64,000 nt of DNA from Klebsormidium nitens (Eukaryota > Streptophyta > Klebsormidiophyceae > Klebsormidiales > Klebsormidiaceae). Shown here piece after piece: positions 1 to 11,628 of this stretch. A program made the position numbers and the translations under genes. The notes below the pieces were generated by a model. The model made no database searches, had not been told where the DNA came from, and saw only the letters and a program-made list of their open reading frames with translations. Location of the stretch: positions 1-64,000 of the forward strand of contig DF237303.1 in NCBI GenBank assembly GCA_000708835.1, given 5' to 3'. How positions within the stretch are numbered: the first letter of the stretch is position 1; every line of letters begins with the position of its first letter.

Positions 1-1864
1 GTACAGCTGCAATGCCGCCAACCTAAAATTAAGAATGTCTGGCATTGACGGCTGGTGCCGCTCAGTACACCGATTACTTCTTGTGCTGACTGTAGTCTAT
101 CTGGTTATGTGATTTTGAATTTTGGCGCCGGAAGCGATATGCGCCGTTGATTAGTCCGTACTTTATCCGGCTGACTTAAAACCGTCGATTGTGGGTCCCG
201 GCCTCGCCTCCTTCGGCGAGGTATCCTGGCTCGAAGAGTCAGTGGCCTGGTCATGATAGTTCAAGCGACGAGTTCAGGCAGCGTGACGATCTTGCCTTAG
301 AGGAGGCTTTCTCTGTCGGCGATGGCTGGCTATAAAAGTCCTGAAAACCATGGAATCCTACAAAGCATTACAACATGGATCTGTAAAAAAACTATCGTTA
401 ATGTCTGGCGGCCCCATGCGTACGTCGTTGCTGAGATGTTTACGTTCCAAAAAGTCTCCGGTCACCACACTGCAAGCTCTAGACCGACCAGAACAAAATG
501 AGCCAGCCCTTCGTTATAAGTTCAGACCATGGGTGCTGCTCCTAGATTACAAGCTCGCGCACGTTTGATCGTTCTGCCTGCCATGCACGGTACATGTGAT
601 TGGCTTACCTTCTCTTCTGCAGCAGCACGGGGCCTCTTCAGCTTGTGGGGTGACTTGTGCTTCGAGTCGACACCTCCCTTCCTTTTCATCATGTTGCAGG
701 TGCTTGCATCGTCACGACTGTGCGCACCCCGATTGCCGATTGCAGAAATTGAAAACATGATCTCCGAAGAGGCTTATCCGAGTGGAAAGTTTTCCTTCTG
801 CTCTCACCCTCGCTTGTCGACACTGCTTTCGTTGATAACCGAATTCATTAATGATTCAGGATGCTACCTGGTAGCACAGACGCCACAGAATCTGTTGATC
901 TTGCGATGCTCAATTTGTCTTGTCTCAGAAGACATACTGACCAGACTTCTTCAAGAGGTTTGAGCTGCCTGATTCCAGATTTTTGATTTCCTTGTTTTCA
1001 AGTTTCACAATCAAAGTCAATCAACTGTTTGAACCGTAGCTTTTCAGGTTTGCGCTAAGATTTCACTGCAAGGTTTATCGTTAGAATCCAGCCGTTTGGT
1101 GATGTCGTCGTTGAATCAGTTTGAGGGCACGCTAGGGGCGACACCCGGCTCAATCTTGCGAGGCGGCCTGCTAGCTTGCAGGCAAGTTCTACTTATGTAT
1201 ATGGGAATTGATATCATTCCGTACTTCAAATGACATGCCAGACGACCCTAGTCACCCGACCGTACGGGGTGCTCTCACCGAAGCAAGCGCTGTGTATGCG
1301 GCAGTTGCTAAAGCTTTTAAACGTCAAATTACGTGAAGGAGCTTACGCGGATACTTCTTTGTGATCGAATCAAATGAAGTAGCCTAGATACATAAGTCTT
1401 GTCCTAGCAAAGCCGGTCGAACACTTGCTAACGTCCTTTCCAACAACATACGTATTCAGTACCCTTGAGATTCCTCGACACATAAGATAACTCAGACTAG
1501 CTGCTAATGAGCTTAGGTTTGACTGCACTCAACCTTATGAGTTGCACCTGAGTGATCAGCACTACTGAAGCCTATTTGAACGTACAACTAGGAGCTATAG
1601 CCTACTTAATGTACCCTTTAAGACAAGACCTTCACTACAGGCTACTAGTAGGTACTACCCGTGGATCAAGGGTCAGTCCGCAGCTAACCCTCCAAACCTT
1701 CAATCAGCTTGCTCGAATACGATCACCAATTAAATATGCAGGAGCACCTGATGCCCTCTCCCTATTCAATCAGTAATTACACGTGACCCGCATCGAGCGC
1801 CTCCATGCGGATTTACCAACTCAACGAGCCGGCGCGACTCGTGATCTCACACCAGAACCCGCGC
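1..1864. other. Left-edge intergenic region, no gene recognised
   Basis: No convincing gene was found on either strand. The longest open frame (529-963, plus, 144 codons) has no recognisable family, no neighbouring phase-compatible exon and a composition typical of chance. A small GC-rich hairpin (about 200-222, cctcgcc/ggcgagg) is visible but has no RNA-family context. The right part carries the 3' flank of the permease gene, which is transcribed leftwards and ends at 1865. Confidence 0.6.
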
Positions 1865-4800
1865 CTAGCCGGCGTGCTTGTGCATCATCTCAATGGCGGG
1901 CGGCGCCTTGCCGTTCTCCAGTGCGAACTCCTTGGCGGCCACGCCGGGGTTGTACTCCTCCTCGGTGTACCCGCTGTGCTCCACCAGGTCGTCCTCGCCG
2001 TACGGGATGATGAAGTTGAGGATGATGCACAGGAAGCCGCCGATGGAGAACCCCGTGCTCAGCACGATGATGATCGCGTCGCGGAAGCCTGCACGCGCCA
2101 CGCACCACCGCGTGAAACCAGGAACGCGAACCTCGGTTCAGCTTTGTGCGTCCGCCCTTATGAATCGACAGCGGCCTCGATTTCGAGCCCAAGCTTAAGC
2201 ATTCAATCTCAAAGAATGGTTGATCGCGTTTTTCGAAAGCTACACCTTTGTCTGGGATTCTCTTGTTTCTTCATTCAGAGACGGCCGCAGTCGGCTTTCT
2301 CCAAGCAGACAACCAAGTTTCTGGCTTCGACAAAGCAGCCCCCACGAGCCGAACCGAGGTTCATATCCCACTTTCCTTCCGCACATTTGTCTCATCCACA
2401 AACAATGTATTCCGAACTCCAAAATAGGTTCCTAAACGCAGTTCGGACGTGCCCCGCGCGCGCGTGTGTGCGCGCACCTCGGAAGCCGGGGCTCCAGGAG
2501 TCGCGCGTGGGCCAGAGCGGCCCCTGGCGCGGGTAGTGCTCTTCGTCATTGCCGACGTTGACGAATGCCGGCACGATGGTGACGCCCAGGCCCACCGCGA
2601 GGGACATGGCCGCGATGAAGCGCGTGCGGCGGGTCAGGCCGCGGCCCATGGTCAAAATCTTGATGCCGCTCACCAGCACGTTCACGAACAGCTGCGCGAA
2701 CAGGTTCATGCCGCGTTTCATTGACCTGGTTGATTGACCGTCTTGGAACGAAAGGGCATGCCATCCACCCGCAACCAGCGTGAAGCAATCAATCTTTCAA
2801 TAGCACTTTCGACCTGCGCCAGCGTACAATTGGCCGCACTGCAGGCCAGCCCAAGTTGAATTCGTGATTTTCGGTGACAATTGGAACGGAGGTGCGAGAT
2901 TGAGGTCGCATCACAGTCAGGGGCGTCGGAGGGCTTTACGCTTGAACCCTCAGCTTGGACCCCTGAACCTCGCACCCAACATGTTCTTTTCAACGGATCG
3001 TTCGATAGTTCCCACAAAGGCCGAGAGTTCGATATATCGTCGATTTCCGCAGAAGTTCCACCTAAAAGATTGCAGTCTGGCCGTGCAACATCTGATGCGA
3101 GTTTAAGGTGCCCGAGCAGGCGTCAGCACTGCCAGCCTGGGGAGGTGCGGGGGCGCGCGCTTACGAAGGTGGTCATGCCCCCGAGGACGCAGTTGGGGAT
3201 GGTCAGGATGATGGCCGAGAACTTGCCGATGATGCCCAGCAGGATCAGCCACGCCGCGCACGCAATGCCCGCGCGCCGGGACGCGCAGCGGGTCAGCGCA
3301 ATGACGCCGTTGTTCTGCACGGCGAAGACAGGTGGGCCGGGTGAATTTGACCCGAGGACGGCACCTTTTATGCAGGTTAGGCATTGAAGCTCGGGCTGTT
3401 GGCCGCCTCTCGGAACAAAACTGCCAAGGAATCTTCGACGGAACGAGACCTTAGGGCATCGGGTCAGACTGTTTGTTCCGAGCAACTAAAGCGGCCAGAC
3501 AGAATGAAAAGGATGCGGAAGCATGACGCGCTGCCTGCTTTGAAATTCTCTAAAGGCCCAAAGTAAGCAGTTGAACAATGGCGCCGTCAGACCGTGCCCC
3601 CTGTGCCACACCGTACCCGGCTCTTTCAGCTCTTCCGAGTGCCCAATTACCACTTGCTTAATGCTCCCCTTTCGTCTCATGAAGATGGGCGGTCTAGATG
3701 GCCTACCCGATTCCAATTGCTTCACGCAAATGCAAGCGGTTGCACTTTCAGAAGTCAAAGCTACGAGGTTATAATTATCTGACAAATGTTGCGTCCGAAA
3801 GGAAAGCCAAACAGGCAGGCCAAGGTCTTGCAACACCTCAGTGGGGAGCGACGAAATCGAGATCAAATTCCCAATTAGTTCGAGTGCCGAAGTAGCGAAG
3901 GCACCGCCCTTTCTCAGCTCCACAATTCGGGACGCTGGTTGTACAGAACCACGAAAGGAAGACTCCGGAAACCTGTGTTTTGGTTTTCTGCACGCAAAAA
4001 GAACTGGCAAGAATGCAGAGATGGAATGCGTGATGGAATGCGTGAACGGCAAGGACTACAAGGAAAGACGAGGCGGGCGTTGGCTTTACCTGCGCGAAGG
4101 TGGTGACGGGCATCATGGTGCCCAGCGCGCCGAAGAAGCTGTTGAGGCCGTCCGCCAGCACGCCGCCCTGCACGTTGGCGTCGAACTCCTCACCTGCACC
4201 ACACAGGGGAACAGTGAGTGAACGGGTGAAAGTAAGGGAAAAGGCGGGCCTACTGGGCGCTGCCGGATGCAGTCGTTCAGGGGAGCCTTTTCTGCAGACG
4301 CAGCCAAGCATTAGGCTGCAGACTGTACGTCGAACTTAAATAACCTTGCGGCATGCTATCGGACACGTTCGCCGCTTCAGCGAACGCCGCTTCAGCGAAC
4401 GTTTGGGCCATCGAAAGCCGAGGCCCTCTCGGCCGCTGCTGCAGGTCCTTGACCAGATATCGCAACCACACTCCACATCCACGAGCAACCTCGCTGCTCC
4501 TACTCCTTTAAAAGTGGGCGTAGGCCATGAATGGACAAAGCCAATCACAGGTTCCAAGAGCCTCACAAAACTGCCGTCCGAAACCGAGACCGTTGGATTT
4601 TTGAAGCCGTCGTGAGTAACGGCTGCCGTCAGGCAAACCGCGACGCCCACTTTAAAGGTAAAGGCGCGCGCGCGCGCACCTGCGACGGGCAGGTTGGAGG
4701 TTTCGCGCGTGGCGGTGACGTCGCCGATGCACTCCATGGTGGTGACGAGGTAGCCGAGCAGGCACGGCAGGATGGCGGGCGCGTAGAAGCCGATGGGGAA

Positions 4801-7800
4801 CGTGTGCACCCACAGGAACTCGCCCCACTTGGCGCTGCGGATGACCTTGTCGGTCACGTACAGCGTCTTGCTGCAGTTCTGCGCGCACACACGATCGAGA
4901 AGGCGTCAAACGACCGTCCAATTTGAGGCAGAACTGGGATGAGACGCTTCGGATTCAGTAACTTTGAGGTGGTACTCCTGACGACTGAGAAGGCGCTTGT
5001 CCGGCAGGCAGATTCGCACACAGCCCACATGGACAAAGCAGAGAAGGAGCGAAACGATGATTCCGGTAAGAGAAAGTCACTGAGGCGGCAGTGGTCCGTT
5101 GGAAGAGCGCTACGCGAGGCGACGAGGCTCAGCATGAGAGAAAACGTTTACTTTGACGCTTCCGAAGATGAACACCGTCCTTGAAAGCGGATCATTCAGC
5201 AGCTCCGATCAGAATGCGCTGGGGAAATACAGATGACCCTCCACGGTTTCGTTTTCCACAAAAACCACGACATACCGTGCTCTGACCAAAAGGAGACTTA
5301 CTGGCTGAACGCTGACCTCACACAATCTGGATGTTTTGGTCACCCGACCCGCCTAAAAATTGAATTCAGCACGAGAACAAACAAGAGTCAGGATCACCCG
5401 AGAGCTCACCCCTTCTTTGTCGCAGCTAGTGACGTACGTGGCGGACGCCACGATCATGCCCACCAGCAGACCAATGACCACCTGCACAGCCAGGCCACCG
5501 GTTGCTACTCGGTGAACGCGGCATCGAGACAGCTGCGACTGTATCCTTTGTGAGTCATCGTACAGTGGGGTCGCTCAAACAAGAACGCGACTCATCGCAT
5601 GTGTTCACTTATTTCATATCTGAGGGGCCACCGAAAAAAGGCAAAAGATGACCAAGCTGAAGAGGAAGTAGAAGCAAGCCCACGGTGAGACGACTAGCTC
5701 GAACAATCACAACAAGCGACAGCAGGCGCAAAAGATGCAGTCTTCTTGACAAGTACGGGGTTTATCGAAGTTCCTGGCGGCCCTCCTCGCTTTTGAACGA
5801 GCACTGCGCGGGCCGCTCCTCCAGAGCCTGCAGCAGCTGACAGCAGACACGCAGCTCGTATGAGCGCACCTGGATGTTGCGCATGAAGGGCGACCCGAAG
5901 ATCTCGACGATGACGAGCGTGAAGAAGACCACGAAGCCCAGGCCGACGTAGCGCCAGTTGCCGAAGTTTAGGTTGGTCTCGCCGTTCCCGCTGCACGTCG
6001 GGTGCGTGGTCGTCGCGTTCTCCGCGCAGAAGACGCCGCCGCCCCAGTACGAGAAGCCCGTGCCCAGCAGGTTGGCGCCGATCAGAATGACTGCGGGGCG
6101 GGAGGGGGGCACTCAATCAGACGAGGAGCGGTCGGTTGGGCACGGAAAAGGGGGGATTGCCCGCACATGGTCACTCAGGCAATGTTGAGGTGATTGCGAA
6201 AGGAGCAAGATTCCGAGCCGCTGAATGCCTTGCCATCTGCAGCAGAGACGAACTGCCGAAGCACACATCCGGCAGTCGTGTTTGAGTATGCTGCAAGAGC
6301 AAAGAATTCGGCTCCCCGCTTCGACTAAATGAGCGGTGAGGCCCACCGGCGCAAGTACATTTGACTTCGACAAGTCACAGAGTACAGCATACCCTAACAT
6401 GACTCTGCAGTCTAAGGACTCAGATCCTTCAACAGCAACCAAAAGCGAATGGGCCAAGTGCTCACTTCCTGCCTCTCTCCAGACTGGTTAGGCCCCTTTT
6501 AGAAACCTGTATTAGTATTAGTATAAGTCACCTGAGCTTGTCGTTATTTGGCCGGTCAAATAAAAAAGCTGAGGCGGAGGCTGGCTCCGTTGACTGTTGG
6601 CCTGATCCTGAGGTGCACTCACCCACTGTGCCGGTGACGACGGGGGGGAACGTGGCTCTCAAAACCTTGGCCGGGAGGAAGGAGAAGGCAATTTCGATCC
6701 AGCACGTCACCAGCAGCTGCACACATGCACAGACAGAAAGGAGAGTCAGGAAGTGAATGTGCGGAAAAGCCGCAACTGGGGGGGTGACATGCTTCCAGAG
6801 GGCCTGCGTTGTAATGAGCCGGTGAACGGAAGATCCACAAGCGATCGCGCTGAAAGGAGCCTCAGGGCTGGAATGACCAGACTTCGAGCGGTATGGGTGC
6901 CTTGCACGAGCGCCGCTTAAGTCCATGCAGGACCGAAGGACTCTGCGGCTCGTGCTGACACTAATGCTGCAGCTTTCGATCGAGTTTTGGACTTTGCTCT
7001 TGGTCTAGACCGTTGGTAGTCAGCTAACAGCATTCTGCATGCACCAAAAGCGTTGCTGTCAAACAAAAGGGGGTTGAACTCCGGAGAATGACCAGACCTG
7101 TGAACAAGAAAGGACAAGAGTTGGCACAACTGTCCACCCCCAATTGGCCCACAAGTCCAAATCAAAATAGAACGACTCTTCCCGCACTTCTACCGTCGCC
7201 CCTCGCTCACCGTGCCCAGGAAGCGGCCGTATGCCTCCTGCCCCGTGTTGCAGTCCCCTGTGAGCGGGACGGCGCACGTGTTGCAGGAGCCGCCCACTCT
7301 GCAGCTGACGCCGGCGCAGGCGCAGGCGCGCATGTTCTGGATGGACGACTGGGCAATGGGCAGGAACGTGAAGCTGATGCCCATCACCGACAGCAGGCCC
7401 GTCCCTGCCATGACGTCAGCAGCGGGTAAGCAATCAGGACAGGACAAGGGGACAGGAGGGGGGGTGTATCAAACAGGGGCTGGAGGGGGGCCATGGGTCG
7501 AAGGAGAGGGGGCTTGAGGGGCGAGGGAGAAAGGGCCAGGAGAAAATGGGCCACGAGGAAGGGAGCTGGGAAGAAGTGGGGGGAGTGCAGAGGACTACCG
7601 CAACTGGGATTGGAACTTGGGTGAACAGTTGACGCATTAAGGTCACAGCAGCACAGGGCCTATCTAATGGGTCACGAACGTGGGAACTGCCTTGTCTGCG
7701 CTTCTTGCAAGGACTAATGCTGGGATCTGTACTGTAGACCGTTGTGTTGCTTGAGACATGCACAAGGGATGGAGTAAAACGTAACGCGACTGGCATGCAG

Positions 7801-9306
7801 AATTGACAGAATACACCCCCTGCTTTGATGGGCTTTGCCAGAGGCTTCCCCCATGGACCAAAGGAGGCATCGACGGCTGATGTAAGCTTCGTTGAATGTT
7901 ACGACGTGCAAGGAAAGGACGGTGCACAAGCTGCCCACTTCGATCTGACCATCCGCCGCTGACTATGCTTCACAATGTCATCCAAGCAGGGAGATGAACA
8001 AATGACGACATGACAGGGGGAAAGGGTGACCAAGTAGGATAAGTCGTGACCATGCAGGGTAGGCATATCAGAGGCGATGGGCCCAGCCCCATCTCGTTTG
8101 GAGAACCCTCAGCTTCTAATCAAAGTTTGAAGTCCTCCACAGCCAGAAGTGTGCCCCTCACCTAGGTAGTAGGGGGTGAAGGGGATCTTGAAGCGCGTCA
8201 CTTGGACCATGGATGCAATGCCAGACACAATCAGGGCCGCGGCAATGATGTCTGCACAAAGAAGCCACAGGGTGAACTGAGACATGCGGCTGATTCCCAC
8301 AAGAGAAGAGGGACATGCAGAAGTGGCACTTCTGAGTTGCACCTCCATACAAGCAAAGTTTCAGTTTACGTCACCAGGCCAAAGAAACTTTTGTAGGTTT
8401 GGCCGAATGGGCTAAAAGCGCGAATTTCAGTCGGGGTCTACTTCAGCACACATTTCACATTGCCTGAAAATGCATAATGCAGTGCTGGCAGTATTTCAGG
8501 TCCTGGAACGACTCCTCACAACAAAGATCTGCACACCAGTGACTGCTCCCAGATTTTGAATGCACATCGTAAGGGCAAAGATGAGTTGGGGCCAGAGGGG
8601 GCCCGGGACAGCACTCACACTGCGACTCATCCTGGGTGAAGTTCCCGTAGAAGCTGCCAGAGATGATGAGGGGCACTGTGATGATTCCCCCCACCTGCGA
8701 GCAAGAGCAAGGAGAGGGTTTGCTCTGGCTGACGTGTTTGAATCATAGAAAGGGTGAGCCAAACGAGTTATCACCTATTGAAAGTTACAGATCAAGAGAC
8801 TGCAGGTTCAGCCCAGCCTAAGCATCTCAGGAGCAAGTGCAGGTGAAGCGGGTTCAGGTCCACAATTTACCTCAGCCCAAGAGATAAATTTGGAAACCAG
8901 CACTATTTCATGCTTAAGTTGCGAGAAGGACATCGCAGAAACATACAAGATAAGAGCCGTGTTTACTATGTCAAGCTCTGGGCCAAGCTAGACCTCACAT
9001 TAGAACCTGGATTTCCTTGATTCAAACAGGCACTTGCAAATTGAGCGACTTGTTTCTCAAGTCTCCATTCCTCCGGAACAAACATTCCATCAAGCCCGCC
9101 CCCTCAGCCTATTCCTCGCTGCCTCCTCGTCTCACCATGGCGAGGGCGTGCTGCAGGCCCATCACCGCAGCGACAAAGATGGAGATGGGCTCATCGCGTC
9201 CGAAGAAGGGAGGCGCCCGCGACGCCCCCGACTTCCAGAACTTGCGGGGCATGCACAAAAAGCCCCACTCATAGTCGCCAACCAGGGTATTCTTCCAGGA
9301 CGACAT
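1865..9306 (-). CDS. UapA-type uric acid/xanthine permease (NAT/NCS2 family), 12 exons
   Basis: Nucleobase-ascorbate transporter family protein of the fungal UapA type, predicted to import uric acid and xanthine with protons across the plasma membrane. Exons in transcription order: 9306-9136, 8694-8619, 8251-8162, 7404-7211, 6716-6623, 6090-5870, 5481-5410, 4878-4680, 4193-4090, 3314-3165, 2691-2478, 2088-1865. All junctions keep phase with GT-AG sites, giving 602 residues (UapA has about 570). The NAT signature QNNGVIALTR is at residues 407-416, created exactly at the exon 9/10 junction. E355 (in ECIGDVTAT), D387 (in LADGLNS) and Q407 line up with UapA E356, D388 and Q408, which are established substrate or transport residues. 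Many hydrophobic membrane segments follow the family pattern. Substrate specificity is inferred from these residues. The start is the first ATG before a family-like N-terminus; no upstream exon was seen. Confidence 0.95.
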
Positions 9307-11628
9307 GGCTGCAGACCCGGGGGGGGGAATTCAGCCGTGAGGTATCTGCAAGGCAAACACAACGGTGGTGAGGGGGGAGGAGGTGTGAGGGGTGAAGAGA
9401 TTTCGAAGTGGAGGCTTGGGGAGGGGGAGATGGCAGTCTTGCCAGCCAGAAATGTGACTGACGCGAGGCGTTTCCAAAAACTCCATTGAAGCCAGCTTCC
9501 AGAAAGACAAACAGGGCTTATTATGTTGAGCTGCTGTAAAGAACCAAGGACTTGGGAAGCCTTTCGCCCTTGTCGTGAGCCTATTCTCTGGGCAATCTTT
9601 CTGAGCAGGAAATAGTTCTCCCCCCCAAACTGGCTCAATTGACCAAGGGGCTGCTGGATTGGGAACTTCCTCAAGTGCGCCCGCTTAGAACCTGACAGCA
9701 CCAGCCTTTCCATAATCTGAGAGAACAGAATCTTGGGGTAGTATCATCTAGTCAGCTAGCAAGGGAGCAGAGTGAAGGAGCGAACACAGTCGTTGGTGCT
9801 AAGGTGACTCTGTCTTGTTGCACTGAGCAATGCCGCGTTACAGCATTGAGAGCCTTGCGGATTTGTCATAGACAACACGAGAAGAAAACATGAACACAAG
9901 TTGAGAATGCTGTTCATCAATCACACCTTTATACGGGCTAGCAAGTTTGAGTGTGCACAAGTTTTTAGTAGGACCTTTTCAATGCTATGAAGAGGTGTCG
10001 TAAACCCACATATTTGCAGGCTTAGGGGTAAAGTAGGATTGAGAAGCAATCACACTACACTAGCACTGAGGAACCTCATAAAAGAACTGAGGTCAGCGAG
10101 AGGAAAAGAGATGAGCTGCACCCTGAAGCACATTCGAAGCTCCACTGACCAGCACTCAGCTTACCTGGCAATGCTCGCTTCAGCAGATTGTGCGCAATGT
10201 GCCTTCAGCGTCTCCAAAATCGAAGTGCCGCTTTGTGCGCCCTTGAAGAGACTCCAGGCGCTCAATACTTGCCTTAGCTGCTTCCTAGGTCGGAGGTCAA
10301 GCTAGAGGCAACCCTTTCAATCTTCCTTCTGACTGCTGCCAGTGCTGCTCATGCACTGCTCTAGCCGGTCTAGTACTGAGGCTCTAGCTAGCTCGTCTCC
10401 TCCATTGCAATCTGCAGCCGCAAGCAAATCAGCCCATGTCGCACTGTCAGATTTCAGAACTCGACTCGAGACTCGAGTCTCAAGAGTCAAGACTGGCAAA
10501 TGTAATGATGACTGCGTCGATGCGGCGCTGCGTTCGCCAGGCTCGTTGGGTACTGCCCTGTACCAAAACTGTACGCGCCTCGGTAGGTACCGTACAAGGT
10601 TCGCCGGGCTGTGCCGTACGAAGTACGTACCGTGCACGCTTTTCGGGCCGAAAAGGACATTTGCCACTGCTCGCGCCGCTCGGACCGAGCGGTATCGTAC
10701 CCAGCATGAAGCTGCGGTCCCGGATGGCATGAGATAAAGGCTCCACTGAGCTCTCATAACTTTCAAGGTACCGGTAAATCTCACGGGTACACTGCTGCAA
10801 CAGTCTGGCACGGCAGCTTTTATGAAGTAAACCGCTGACGCATGACATGTGTCACCAACTTAGATTTCAGCCTTCCGATCGAAGTTGCATGTCAGACACG
10901 GACGTTGAAATTTTCCGACAAGCGGCTGAGAATTGAATGCGCTGGATTTGTTTTGTGAAGCGGCGAAACTTTTCTAAGTGGATGATCTCGGGTCTACCTG
11001 ACGAGAAAGATGTACCGGCTTTCGCTGGTCTGCTACCAGGCGGCGATACCATACCGTTTCGTACATATACCGGTCATGTGAAGTCGTACCGTAAATTCGG
11101 TAGGTACGGTAGTCTAGACTCTACATACCTACCTAGTACAGACTTCCAGACTCTACACCCTACAAGTTACAGGACTTGGCTGTGACTTGGCCACCAAACG
11201 TGCTACCTTCATGCCCACACGAAATGGGATCAATGGGAGCCTACCAGGCTCCAGACGTCAAAGCTCATTGTAGTGCAATTTTGAAGGCGTTTTGAGAGGC
11301 ACGAAATCTGAAGGGAAGCGCGAGGCGCTTGCAAGATTGAAAGCGATACGCAAGCAATCATCGGATTCGGCTTCGCTTTTGCAACGTACAGAAGCCGCTC
11401 CGTGTGGACCATTGGGTCAACCTAAGTTTTCAATAAGCGACCCCTACCGATGTTTGTATATTGTTACTCATACTCTGCCCGTGTACTGGTGAAATTGTCG
11501 GATCTTAGGTGTGTCACGTACATTCTTTGTACAATGGTCTTGGCAGCTGTCTTGCTTTACCCGGCTGAATCCTTGATCTGACTCTAGGCACCTAGTCTGG
11601 TAACGACACTGTTTACAGCGGGATGAGA
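9307..11628. other. Intergenic region between permease 5' end and gankyrin-like 3' end
   Basis: It holds the permease upstream region and the 3' flank of the gankyrin-like gene, both transcribed leftwards. No coding exon was recognised. The stretch 10,540-11,150 is unusually dense in short palindromic ggtacc/gtacgtac-like words (for example near 10,580, 10,630, 10,765 and 11,100) and may be a decayed transposon, but I could not define matching ends. Confidence 0.55.

Noticed and set aside
200-222. GC-rich hairpin as an intrinsic terminator or structured RNA
   Set aside because: No U tract, no adjacent gene end and no prokaryotic context.
529-963. 144-codon plus-strand open frame at the left edge
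   Set aside because: No family motif, no partner exon, composition compatible with chance.
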